Shown one piece after another: positions 1 through 7,503 of a stretch of 10,029 nt of DNA; the first letter of the stretch is position 1, and every line of letters starts with the position of its first letter. Made by a program: the position numbers and the translations under genes. The notes under the pieces are model-generated. The model worked only from the letters and a program-made list of their open reading frames with translations. It made no database searches and was not told the DNA's origin. Origin of the DNA: an uncultured Lachnospiraceae bacterium (GTDB lineage Bacteria > Bacillota_A > Clostridia > Lachnospirales > Lachnospiraceae); the NCBI GenBank assembly GCA_902796775.1, contig CADBQK010000071.1, positions 1-10,029 on the forward strand, written 5' to 3'.

Positions 1-1280
1 CCGTCATCGGCAGCCGTCTCGTAATATTTGTAGCCGACATAGATACCTTCAACATAGTTGGCAAAGCTGATCGTGCCCTCAAAAGCCCCGTCTGCTGCCG
101 CAATCTGTTTCTTCAAATCGTCTACATTGGAGTAGGACATCTGTCCGATGTTGTTGATATACGGGGTTGCGAACAGATCTTTCACAAAGGTATCTACGGT
201 CCTTCCGGAAGGATTGACCGCGCCGCTCATGATTTCGCCAAGAGCTGCAAAACCGGTAATACCGGAACCCGGAGCCAGCAGGACCGCACCGATCTGCGGA
301 TATTCATCAACCCATCCAAGCTCCATCGCGTTATTAGCATTGATGATCACGATGACCTTATCGAACTCAGAGCAGACCTTTTCGACCAGGTTCTCCTCGG
401 TAACGGAGAGCTCCAGATAAGACTCTCCCGCCTCAAAATCATCATACGCACCGTTGTTGGAAGCAACTGCATTCATGTAGCCATAGTTGCCAGGTGCTGC
501 GGAAATCTTCGCAGCGGGGTTGTAGGTCCCGTCCAGGACCGCTTTCATATCCATAGGAAGGTCCGCACCCTCGCCGCCGGAACGTCCGATCACGATTACG
601 GCCGTATCGGAAAATTCCTTTGTAGCGCCGATCAGGTTGTCATTGTAAACGCTGACCGGAGGCTCCGGGACGGTCCAGTCCTGGGAAGCCATCGCAATGG
701 TCGGACGCTCTGCACGGTACTGGACATACATACCGCTCAGGCCTTCATTTGTCTCAAATCCTGCATTCTGCAGGGACTGCAGGATGCTGACAGCATCTGC
801 AGAGCTGGAAGAGCCGGATCCGGTTCCTCCATAGATCGGATTAGTGGAAGACCATCCGAAAACATTCAGTTTCGTACTTTCCGCAAGAGGAAGGATCCCG
901 TCGTTCTTCAACAGGACAACGCCCTCCTCTCCGACCTTCTGGACAGTCGCACGGCTCTGTGCCACTGTTTCATCCGAAAGCTCTACTTTGGAAGCATTCA
1001 GATAACTGGAAACAGCCGTGTACATGGGTCCGAAGCAAATCGCATTTACAATTCCTACAATGATTGCCAGGGCACCCAGGATGGCTGCCAGGCGGATAAT
1101 GAAACGATTCCCTTTCTTTGCCTTCTGCGCGACGATCAGGATCACGATCATTGCGATCAGAACAGCCAGGATTGCATATACATACCCCGAGAGCTGGTTC
1201 AGATATGAGTTCAAATCCGCTTCACTGACGCCCATCGGTGTAAAAATCGGGGACAGCAGTGATGACAGAAAATTAGTCAT
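1..1280 (-). CDS. Membrane-anchored glycoside hydrolase family 3 protein, permuted domain order, partial (3' end beyond window)
   Basis: The first 426 residues are visible; the C-terminus lies off the left edge. The N-terminus has two hydrophobic segments (about residues 33-52 and 61-83) separated by a basic loop (AKKGNR), so the protein should be membrane anchored. From about residue 100 it matches the GH3 C-terminal alpha/beta sandwich: EEGVVLLKNDGILPL (118-132), GRSGGEGAD (232-240), the region around LLAPGSG (334-340), NPSGR (356-360) and GYKYYET (416-422). That domain normally follows the TIM barrel; here it comes first, as in known permuted Ruminococcus/Butyrivibrio beta-glucosidases. 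The catalytic barrel with its nucleophile Asp is therefore expected beyond the edge. The ATG at 1278-1280 has an AGGAGG Shine-Dalgarno (1288-1293) 7 nt upstream. It follows another GH3 gene by 173 bp with no terminator visible, so co-transcription is likely. Likely role: cleavage of beta-linked glucosides or xylosides at the outer membrane face. Family assignment is firm; substrate is unknown. Confidence 0.88.
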   Translation of the reverse strand, partial: MTNFLSSLLSPIFTPMGVSEADLNSYLNQLSGYVYAILAVLIAMIVILIVAQKAKKGNRFIIRLAAILGALAIIVGIVNAICFGPMYTAVSSYLNASKVELSDETVAQSRATVQKVGEEGVVLLKNDGILPLAESTKLNVFGWSSTNPIYGGTGSGSSSSADAVSILQSLQNAGFETNEGLSGMYVQYRAERPTIAMASQDWTVPEPPVSVYNDNLIGATKEFSDTAVIVIGRSGGEGADLPMDMKAVLDGTYNPAAKISAAPGNYGYMNAVASNNGAYDDFEAGESYLELSVTEENLVEKVCSEFDKVIVIINANNAMELGWVDEYPQIGAVLLAPGSGITGFAALGEIMSGAVNPSGRTVDTFVKDLFATPYINNIGQMSYSNVDDLKKQIAAADGAFEGTISFANYVEGIYVGYKYYETAADD

Positions 1281-1453
1281 TATTTATCCTCCTTTCTAAG
1301 GAACTTCTGCAGCATAACCTTTTTATTCCGGTAAATACTCTTGTTGGTATTCCGGCAGATATTCTGGTCTATGTTCAGCAGTTCCCGCGGAAACGCTGAT
1401 GTACCTTTCCACCAGCACCTCCCATCCGGTCTTCCTACTTGCTGCAGAAAAGC
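1281..1453 (-). other. Intergenic gap between the two GH3 genes, with two possible mini-ORFs
   Basis: No terminator or clear promoter is visible, which supports a two-gene operon. On the minus strand a GTG-started ORF (1323-1412, 29 codons before stop) sits 5 nt after GGGAGG and ends in EYLPEYQQEYLPE. A second mini-ORF (1280-1315, MLQKFLRKEDK) stops with TAA overlapping the ATG of the downstream GH3 gene (TAATG). These could serve translational coupling or be chance; neither resembles a protein I know. Confidence 0.25.
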
Positions 1454-4177
1454 TTATTCTCCTGCCGCCTTCAGCTTGTCTCCGAAGTCATGGCTCTGTA
1501 CCTTGGTAAGCGGTGCAGCAGAATACTTCGCTGTGCGCTCATCCTGGATGACGCCGCTCCAGTTCATACCAAATGCGAAATCATAGGTGTTTCCGGCAGC
1601 ATCTTTATAGCACTCAAGATCACGGGGTACGTCATCTGTCTGTGCCTCAACTGCTTCCATAGAAGCCGGCTGCTGGAAGACAAGAAGACCCTGAGGCTCT
1701 GCCTGACCGAGGATCATCTGCGCGATGGCATCAAGTTTCTGAGAATTATAGGAGACAAAAATGACGTCGCACAGAGGCTCGACCTCTGTCCAGACCATAC
1801 CTCTTTCCATACTTACTGCTGCGATCACAGGGATATCACCGGCAATCGAATCTGCATACTGCAGAGCTTCCAGATGTCCGTAATTCGGATCTGCCGGCGC
1901 GGTCACCCCTTTGTAGGAACGGTTCTCCTTCGTACCGTCTATAGTATTCCCGCTGATGGAAGGATCCCGTGCCGTGTCTGCTGTATACTCGCCATACTGC
2001 AGAGACGGAGGATAGTAGACCTCTTCGCCTTCCACTTCCGCAGGCGGCGCGAATGCGCCCTGCAGATAAGAGCTGTAGGAAGGACTGTATGCACCAGTCA
2101 TCCCGACCAGGATGTAGTCACAATCCGCGATTTCTTCTGCCGTCGCCCTTGTAATATCTTCTTTCGTAAAAGCTTTATTGCCTTCCGCATCTGCCTCGCC
2201 GCCTGGCTCGCCGAGCGTATCGGTTACGACATCGAAATACTGGCCAAGCTTGTCCAGATCAAGGCCGGGTGCCCAGGAAGGCGATCCAGCACTGATACCG
2301 CTCATCCAGCTTACAGAGAAACCTGTGCTGTATACATAAGGTACATAGACCTTTGGTTTATCAGCTTTTGCTTCTCCGGTAAGAACACCGTCATTCTTGA
2401 TCATGACAACAGATTTTTTCTGAGTCTCAAGCCCGAATGCGTTTGCATCTTCACTGAAAATAATGGAGTCTGCATAAGCACTGTCGTTGTAAGGCTGCTC
2501 AAACATCTTCAGATTCATCATCACAAGGATGTAGTTATAAGCCGCTTTAGTGAGAATGGCATTGGCCTCCTCCTCTCCGATCCTGCCGGCAAGGACATCA
2601 TAACCCTCCGCGATTGCACCGATTCCGCCATAGCCGCCGTAGCCGCCAAGAACGTTGACACCACGCTCAAATCCGAGAGCCACTCGTTCAGGCTCGCTCA
2701 ATTCCTCTGTTCCCCACAGACCGCCGGTCTTATCGCCGAGTCCGCCGAACACACCCCAGTCAGTAATCTTGAGGCTGTCATAGCCAACTTCATCCAGCAG
2801 GCTGTACATAAACTCATTATATGCGCCAGCCCACTCTCCGCCGAACGGATTGCCATCCTTGTCGACGTTGATCGCATATTCTGTCATGATACCGGAGCTC
2901 TTCGTCTTGCCGGGGAGATTGAAAACACCGTCAAAGTAGGTGATCAGGTGCGCTTCCAGATTCTCTCCCGGAAATACGGTATATCTGCCGGCATAGGTAT
3001 GATCGTCGCGTCCGCCTTCTGTAGAGCCGGCACCGCCGTAATGCTTGGTAAAGCAGTAGACGGATTCACTGCCCCAGCCGAGGTCTTCCCCATTCTCATC
3101 ATAGGTAGACTGCATGGCGTTCACATAGGCAGTTGCAATATCAAGCGTCAGCTGCGGATCCTCTCCATAGGTTCCGCCGGCACGGCTCATGACCGGAGAA
3201 GAGATATCGACCTGCGGTCCGAGCAGCGCGGTCACGCCCGCCGCACGGTACTGCTTAGCCGTCTCTTTTCCGATCTCAGCTGCCAGCTCGGGATCCATCG
3301 TGGAAGCGAGAGATACACTCTCGACCAGGCCGGAAATGTTGCTTGGATCGATCGAGATCATAGCCGGGATGCCATACAGGCAGCTCTCTGCCACTTCCTG
3401 AATGGCATTGGTCCATTTTGCATGGGCACCGCCGCCGTTTGAAATCGCACGTGTAACGCCGCCGCGTCCGCCGGCACGCAGATATACGGCTGTAGCGTCA
3501 TCGTCTGCAAGAGGCTCTGTCGTGAAATCCCCATCCCAGCCGCCATGGGCCAGCATCAGAGCCTTTTCCGCGCCCTGCATCTGCTCTGCCAGGTTCTGCG
3601 CACGCTCCTCGACAGGTTTTCTCCAGTCCTCGTAGACATCCAGAGACCCATTCTGGTTCATATCCTTGAACGCAAATCCATCGTCCTCGATGATCTGTAC
3701 GCCGGAAGTCTGTGAAAGGCCAAGAGTCTCTCCGCCTTCATTTTCGATCTTCACCCAGCCATCGTCCGTGACAGTCACCGTATATTTCGCGCCCTCACCA
3801 GGCTCCGGAACATAGTTTTCGTGATGCTCGACAGCTGCTTCCGTTTCCGCAGGCTGCGCATCGCCGCCCGTGCCCTTATAAGGATCACTGGTGCTGCCTG
3901 TCGTACCCTTGTACGGATCGCCGCCGCCCCCGCCGCCTTTGTACGGATCGGCATTTTCATCCTGGCCAGATCCCTGGTCAGCTTCTGCAGAATCGGATCC
4001 CCCGGATCCTTCACTGACCACACCTGTTCCCGATGAAGGTTTTGGTTCTTCAATCATGATCAGCTCGTAAGGATTATCGCTGCCTTCTGACGCAAGTGCG
4101 GGAACTGTTGTCCCGGCAGTCATTGTGACCGCCAATACAAGAGTCAGAAAAAATGCCAAATTCTTTTTCAACTTCAC
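1454..4177 (-). CDS. Secreted glycoside hydrolase family 3 protein (beta-glucosidase-like)
   Basis: A 907-residue exported protein. A signal peptide (MKLKK, hydrophobic stretch about 7-20, ALA|S cleavage near 29/30) precedes a low-complexity Gly/Ser/Asp/Glu linker (about 45-130) with three DPYKG repeats. An EF-hand-like DMNQNGSLDVYEDW segment (172-185) introduces the GH3 TIM barrel, as in many Firmicute GH3 enzymes. Barrel motifs include GIPAMISID (269-277), SRAGGTYGEDP (331-341), KHY (378-380) and ITDWG (471-475), where D473 aligns with the nucleophile Asp of the usual SDW motif. The sandwich domain starts near SVVMIKNDGVL (589-599) and ends at YDFAFGMNW (865-873). No fibronectin-III domain follows. 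Several C-domain motifs are divergent; the usual NPSGRLPVTFP stretch reads EPQGLLVFQQP. The start codon is GTG, supported by AAAGGAGG at 4184-4191. First gene of the likely GH3 operon. GH3 membership is sure; substrate, and even full activity, are not. Confidence 0.9.
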   Translation of the reverse strand: MKLKKNLAFFLTLVLAVTMTAGTTVPALASEGSDNPYELIMIEEPKPSSGTGVVSEGSGGSDSAEADQGSGQDENADPYKGGGGGGDPYKGTTGSTSDPYKGTGGDAQPAETEAAVEHHENYVPEPGEGAKYTVTVTDDGWVKIENEGGETLGLSQTSGVQIIEDDGFAFKDMNQNGSLDVYEDWRKPVEERAQNLAEQMQGAEKALMLAHGGWDGDFTTEPLADDDATAVYLRAGGRGGVTRAISNGGGAHAKWTNAIQEVAESCLYGIPAMISIDPSNISGLVESVSLASTMDPELAAEIGKETAKQYRAAGVTALLGPQVDISSPVMSRAGGTYGEDPQLTLDIATAYVNAMQSTYDENGEDLGWGSESVYCFTKHYGGAGSTEGGRDDHTYAGRYTVFPGENLEAHLITYFDGVFNLPGKTKSSGIMTEYAINVDKDGNPFGGEWAGAYNEFMYSLLDEVGYDSLKITDWGVFGGLGDKTGGLWGTEELSEPERVALGFERGVNVLGGYGGYGGIGAIAEGYDVLAGRIGEEEANAILTKAAYNYILVMMNLKMFEQPYNDSAYADSIIFSEDANAFGLETQKKSVVMIKNDGVLTGEAKADKPKVYVPYVYSTGFSVSWMSGISAGSPSWAPGLDLDKLGQYFDVVTDTLGEPGGEADAEGNKAFTKEDITRATAEEIADCDYILVGMTGAYSPSYSSYLQGAFAPPAEVEGEEVYYPPSLQYGEYTADTARDPSISGNTIDGTKENRSYKGVTAPADPNYGHLEALQYADSIAGDIPVIAAVSMERGMVWTEVEPLCDVIFVSYNSQKLDAIAQMILGQAEPQGLLVFQQPASMEAVEAQTDDVPRDLECYKDAAGNTYDFAFGMNWSGVIQDERTAKYSAAPLTKVQSHDFGDKLKAAGE
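3872..3949 (-). repeat. DPYKG peptide repeat in GH3 linker
   Basis: Three DPYKG units (residues 77-81, 87-91 and 98-102) are separated by Gly-rich or Thr/Gly/Ser spacers of 5-6 residues. A related NPYE occurs right after the signal peptide (35-38). The DNA carries matching short repeats of gtacggatc. This is probably a flexible spacer that carries the enzyme through the cell wall, or a contact point with it. Confidence 0.75.
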
Positions 4178-4194
4178 TCTCCTCCTCCTTTAGG

Positions 4195-4214
4195 ATGCAT
4201 TCTACAGTATGCAT
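4195..4214. repeat. Paired ATGCAT palindromes in the GH3 5' UTR
   Basis: Two perfect ATGCAT hexamers separated by 8 bp lie immediately upstream of the Shine-Dalgarno sequence of the 907-residue GH3 gene. The pair can form a 6-bp hairpin or act as a protein site. Function is unknown. Confidence 0.3.
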
Positions 4215-4220
4215 TGTTAA

Positions 4221-4235
4221 TGTTACCAGATAACA
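4221..4235. promoter_or_regulatory. Possible operator TGTTA-N5-TAACA
   Basis: A perfect 15-bp inverted repeat lies just downstream of the predicted -10 of the GH3 promoter, at about +16 to +30 of the transcript. That position suits a roadblock repressor responding to a sugar. No regulator gene is visible in the window, so the binding protein is unknown. Confidence 0.4.
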
Positions 4236-4256
4236 GCAAAAATATGATGCAATTAT

Positions 4257-4285
4257 AGTATAACATGGATAATTTTCGATGTAAA
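4257..4285 (-). promoter_or_regulatory. Promoter of the GH3 operon
   Basis: On the minus strand a -35 TTTACA (4280-4285) and a -10 TATACT (4257-4262) are spaced 17 bp apart. An overlapping TATAAT (4252-4257) is an alternative -10. The surroundings are strongly AT-rich compared with the genes. The predicted start near 4250 gives a 5' UTR of about 70 nt. Confidence 0.6.
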
Positions 4286-4406
4286 TACAAATAATATATT
4301 GTATATTGTTCATATTGAATACATGATTTCTGCTATAGATTCTGTTTATTTTTACTCTTTGCAAGATATCCGCATCGACCGGCACATTTCTTTGAGCCCC
4401 CGACAC

Positions 4407-4445
4407 AAAAAAAGGCAGAGTCTGCGTAAAACACAGATATCTGCC
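4407..4445 (-). terminator. Intrinsic terminator after the zinc-ribbon gene
   Basis: The minus-strand transcript forms GGCAGA/TCTGCC, then a small internal loop, then CTGTG/CGCAG closing a 5-nt loop. Seven T follow directly. It lies about 40 nt after the stop codon of the zinc-ribbon gene and separates it from the GH3 operon promoter. Confidence 0.85.
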
Positions 4446-4483
4446 ACTTCTGTTTTCTAAATATAAAATGATCTCCAGATATA

Positions 4484-5164
4484 TCAGACAGCCCCGCCTG
4501 TCTCCAGATCTATCAGTGCATACTCCCAATCTGCCGCATCCCCCAGGTCGTACTCCGTATATTTCCCGTATGTTATATACGGAAGAACAGGATTATCCCC
4601 GGCAGACAGCTCACCGACTGCCAGATCCATGTTTGCCCCATCCATTTCCCGGGAAATATTCAGAACCTGATGCTCCAGCTTCCAGATCCAGTATCTCAGG
4701 TTCCTGCTGAAAACATTCGACAGGCCGCCCACACCTGCTATGATCCGGATCACAAAGAAAGCAACTATGATCCAGACCAGGCACCCGCCGCATCCGCCGC
4801 TGGAATTCTTCTTTTTCTTTACCTGTGTGCCGAAAACCTCAGCATGATCGGCAGCCGCGGTACCCTTTTTTGCTGCGGTCTGCCGTTTCTGGCCGTGCCG
4901 ACGCTCTTCAAACTCCTTCTGCTGGCGTTCATGTTCCCGCCAGTAAGCCTCATTTTCTCTGTGCTGCCTTTCGATATGGCTTTGGTGATGATCATATTTG
5001 TCATGCAGCTCCCCATAGGCGCAGTCCACCTCGCCCCTGCCTCTTGATTCTGTATTGTAATGCACATCCAGTATTGTCGGCTTCCAGACAAAGGAATGGC
5101 AGACGTCACAGTAATGTGCCTTTTTCATCTCGCTGTCGCACAGCGGGCAAATCTTTACGATCAT
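4484..5164 (-). CDS. Zinc-ribbon, single-pass membrane protein of unknown function
   Basis: 226 residues, not recognised as a named family. An N-terminal zinc ribbon is formed by CPLC (C6, C9) and CDVC (C19, C22). A highly charged, probably helical stretch rich in Glu, Arg, His and Gln follows (about 55-95), then a basic segment ending KKKKN (116-120). A Gly/Cys-rich turn (GGCGGC, 123-128) leads into one hydrophobic membrane segment (about 128-148). A C-terminal domain of about 75 residues then carries many aromatic and acidic residues (LPYITYGKYTEYDLGDAADW, 194-213). The positive-inside rule suggests that the zinc ribbon is cytoplasmic. The start ATG (5162-5164) has a GGGGGAT-type ribosome site about 9 nt upstream. 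The gene has its own predicted promoter and terminator, so it is monocistronic. Start and reading frame are well supported; function is unknown. Confidence 0.75.
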   Translation of the reverse strand: MIVKICPLCDSEMKKAHYCDVCHSFVWKPTILDVHYNTESRGRGEVDCAYGELHDKYDHHQSHIERQHRENEAYWREHERQQKEFEERRHGQKRQTAAKKGTAAADHAEVFGTQVKKKKNSSGGCGGCLVWIIVAFFVIRIIAGVGGLSNVFSRNLRYWIWKLEHQVLNISREMDGANMDLAVGELSAGDNPVLPYITYGKYTEYDLGDAADWEYALIDLETGGAV

Positions 5165-5224
5165 ACCGGGATCCCCCTTCTACCTGTTTTAACAAGATTA
5201 TCTTTGTTCTGCTGACTGCTTTTT

Positions 5225-5253
5225 ATCATACCACATTTGCCATACAGAATGAA
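5225..5253 (-). promoter_or_regulatory. Possible promoter of the zinc-ribbon gene
   Basis: On the minus strand an extended -10, TGGTATGAT (hexamer at 5225-5230), lies about 60 nt upstream of the start codon. The -35 at 17-bp spacing (5248-5253) reads TTCATT, which is weak, but a TGn extended -10 can compensate. It lies between the upstream pnp terminator and the gene, where a promoter is needed. Confidence 0.45.
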
Positions 5254-5258
5254 AGCAG

Positions 5259-5295
5259 AAAAAGGCTGCAGGAAAAAAAACGATCCCTGCAGCCT
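5259..5295 (-). terminator. Intrinsic terminator of the rpsO-pnp operon
   Basis: A perfect 10-bp stem, AGGCTGCAGG (5263-5272) against CCTGCAGCCT (5286-5295), has a 13-nt loop containing eight T on the minus strand. A T5 run follows the stem in minus orientation. It lies about 45 nt after the pnp stop codon. Confidence 0.85.
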
Positions 5296-5339
5296 CTGAT
5301 CCTTATCTTTTCATGTCTCTCACGCCGGAGACGGGATTT

Positions 5340-7430
5340 TTAGACATCCTTTTTGGAGAAGCTTACTCTTCCCATTCTGTCCTTGCCCAGGCACTTGACC
5401 TGGATAACATCACCGAGGGTAAGTACATCTTCAACCCTGTTTACGCGGCGTTTGTCAAGCTTGGAGATATGAACCATACCTTCCTTACCGGGTGCAAACT
5501 CGAGGAATGCGCCAAACTCTTTAATGCTGACAACTTTACCAGTATAGATCTTTCCTTCCTCAAAGTCGGAAACGATCATCTGCACAATTTCCTTTGCCTT
5601 ATCAATGGCAGCCTTATCTACGCCGCATATCGATACAGCACCATCATCGTTGATGTCGATCTTCACGCCGGTCTCATCAATGATCTGATTGATGACCTTG
5701 CCCTTAGGGCCGACCACTTCCCCGATCTTAGCCGGATCGATCGTGATCTGCTCGATCTTGGGAGCATAAGGAGACAGCTCTTTCCTGGGCTCAGGAATCA
5801 CAGGAGCAATCACTTCATTGATGATATATTCCCTGGCCTGCTTTGCCCGGGAGATTGCCTCTTCCACGATCGGCCTGGTCAGGCCATGGATCTTAATGTC
5901 CATCTGGATCGCAGTGATACCGTCATGGGTACCTGCTACCTTGAAATCCATATCGCCGAAGAAGTCCTCAAGCCCCTGGATATCTGTCAGTACCAGATAA
6001 TCATCGTCGCTCTCCCCGGTCACAAGACCGCAGGAAATACCTGCCACATGTTTTTTGATTGGTACGCCAGCTGCCATAAGAGACATGGTGGAGGCGCAGA
6101 CACTAGCCTGGGAGGTGGATCCATTGGACTCAAAGGTCTCGGATACTGTACGGATTGCGTAGGGGAACTCTTCCTCGGAGGGAAGCATCGGAAGTAATGC
6201 TCTCTCTGCCAGTGCGCCATGCCCGATCTCACGTCTGCCCGGTCCTCTCTGAGGCTTTGTCTCGCCTACAGAGTAGGAAGGGAAATTATAATGGTGCATA
6301 TACCTCTTGGAGGTAATGAACTCATTCAGCCCGTCTACCCGCTGTGCATCGGACAAAGGTGCGAGGGTCGTCATCGTACAGATCTGTGTCTGCCCGCGAG
6401 TGAACATCGCCGATCCATGAGCTCTGGCAAAAAGATCCACTTCTGCTGCCAGAGGCCGGATCTGGTCGATTGCACGGCCATCGGGACGCTTGTGATCCAC
6501 AAGGATCATCTTGCGGACAGTCTTCTTCTGATATTGATAAACTGCATCGTCGATCAGCGGCAGCCAATCCTCATGCTCTGCCAGCTCTTCAGCAAGCTTA
6601 TCTTTAATCTGGCGGATATTTTCATCCCTCACCTGCTTCACATCCGTAAATACCGCTTCCTCCATCTGGGCGGGGGGAACCAGCCTGCGGATCTCTTCGT
6701 TGAGCTCTTCCGGAATCTCGTAATGCTCATAATCATGCTTAGGCAGACCGCACTCCGCTATGATCTGATCCATAAAACGGATGATCTCCTGATTGATATC
6801 ATGTGCCTTATAGATAGCCTCGATCATGACCTGCTCAGGTACTTCATTGGCACCAGCCTCGATCATAATGACCTTCTCCCTGGTAGAAGCAACTGTCAGA
6901 GCCAGGTCAGAAACCACCTTCTGGGCATTTGTCGGATTGATGATGAACTGCCCGTCGATCAGGCCGACCTGTGTCATCGCACAGGGACCTGCGAAAGGAA
7001 TATCCGAGATTGATGTCGCGATTGCGGAACCAAGCATAGCTGTGTACTCCGGGCTGCAGTCCGGATCTACGGAAAGCACCAGATTACTCAGGGTTACATC
7101 ATTGCGATAGTCCTTCGGGAAAAGCGGACGCATAGGCCGATCGATGACTCTGCAGGTCAGGACTGCATTCTCGCTGGCCTTTCCCTCTCTCTTGTTGAAT
7201 CCTCCGGGAATCTTCCCGACGGAATACATTTTTTCTTCATAATCTACGCTAAGCGGGAAAAAGTCGATCCCGTCTCTGGGCTTCTGGGAAGCTGTCGCAG
7301 TAGAAAGGACTGCTGTATCTCCGTAATACATCAGGGCAGCGCCATTTGCCTGAGCAGCTACACGGCCGATATCAACGCGCAGCGTCCTGCCTGCCAGCTC
7401 CATTGTGTAAGTTTTAAATTCTTTCGCCAT
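5340..7430 (-). CDS. pnp: Polyribonucleotide nucleotidyltransferase (PNPase)
   Basis: A complete PNPase of 696 residues, normal length. It degrades RNA 3'->5' using phosphate and releases nucleoside diphosphates; it acts in the cytoplasm as a trimer in RNA turnover. Domains in order: first RNase PH-like domain (about 10-145, with CRVIDRPMRPLFP at 93-105), an all-helical linker (about 235-310), second catalytic RNase PH domain (about 315-545) with FTRGQTQ (343-349) and FGDMDFKVAG (491-500), whose Asp residues belong to the active site, then a KH domain with the GPKG loop (574-577), and a C-terminal S1 domain (about 627-696; GKVVSIKEFGAFLEF). The ATG is preceded by AAGGAG about 7 nt upstream. 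It lies 73 bp behind rpsO on the same strand, the conserved rpsO-pnp arrangement, and is followed by a strong terminator. Identification is secure. Confidence 0.98.
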   Translation of the reverse strand: MAKEFKTYTMELAGRTLRVDIGRVAAQANGAALMYYGDTAVLSTATASQKPRDGIDFFPLSVDYEEKMYSVGKIPGGFNKREGKASENAVLTCRVIDRPMRPLFPKDYRNDVTLSNLVLSVDPDCSPEYTAMLGSAIATSISDIPFAGPCAMTQVGLIDGQFIINPTNAQKVVSDLALTVASTREKVIMIEAGANEVPEQVMIEAIYKAHDINQEIIRFMDQIIAECGLPKHDYEHYEIPEELNEEIRRLVPPAQMEEAVFTDVKQVRDENIRQIKDKLAEELAEHEDWLPLIDDAVYQYQKKTVRKMILVDHKRPDGRAIDQIRPLAAEVDLFARAHGSAMFTRGQTQICTMTTLAPLSDAQRVDGLNEFITSKRYMHHYNFPSYSVGETKPQRGPGRREIGHGALAERALLPMLPSEEEFPYAIRTVSETFESNGSTSQASVCASTMSLMAAGVPIKKHVAGISCGLVTGESDDDYLVLTDIQGLEDFFGDMDFKVAGTHDGITAIQMDIKIHGLTRPIVEEAISRAKQAREYIINEVIAPVIPEPRKELSPYAPKIEQITIDPAKIGEVVGPKGKVINQIIDETGVKIDINDDGAVSICGVDKAAIDKAKEIVQMIVSDFEEGKIYTGKVVSIKEFGAFLEFAPGKEGMVHISKLDKRRVNRVEDVLTLGDVIQVKCLGKDRMGRVSFSKKDV

Positions 7431-7460
7431 TACCTTCTCCTTCTTCTTCTCATACCTTCA

Positions 7461-7496
7461 CGCAATGAACGCCGGGCGCATGGGCCCGGCGTTGCG
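7461..7496 (-). promoter_or_regulatory. rpsO-pnp intergenic hairpin
   Basis: A perfect 10-bp GC-rich stem, AACGCCGGGC (7468-7477) against GCCCGGCGTT (7484-7493), has a 6-nt loop. It is extended by CGC/GCG after a 4-nt bulge. No T-run follows, so it is not a normal terminator. In E. coli the same gene junction carries a hairpin cut by RNase III for pnp autoregulation; an equivalent processing or transcript-stability role is inferred here. Confidence 0.7.
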
Positions 7497-7503
7497 CAGT
7501 ATC

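Noticed and set aside
1439..3442. 667-codon open frame on the plus strand
   Set aside because: It lies wholly antisense to the GH3 gene, has no ribosome site, and the translation is rich in Cys, Arg and His with no family resemblance. It is a by-product of codon bias.
4074..4529. 151-codon minus-strand ORF between the zinc-ribbon and GH3 genes
   Set aside because: It overlaps both real genes, runs through the terminator and promoter, and has no family resemblance.
5313..7013. Long plus-strand open frames opposite pnp
   Set aside because: They are antisense to an unmistakable PNPase and lack any recognisable protein features.
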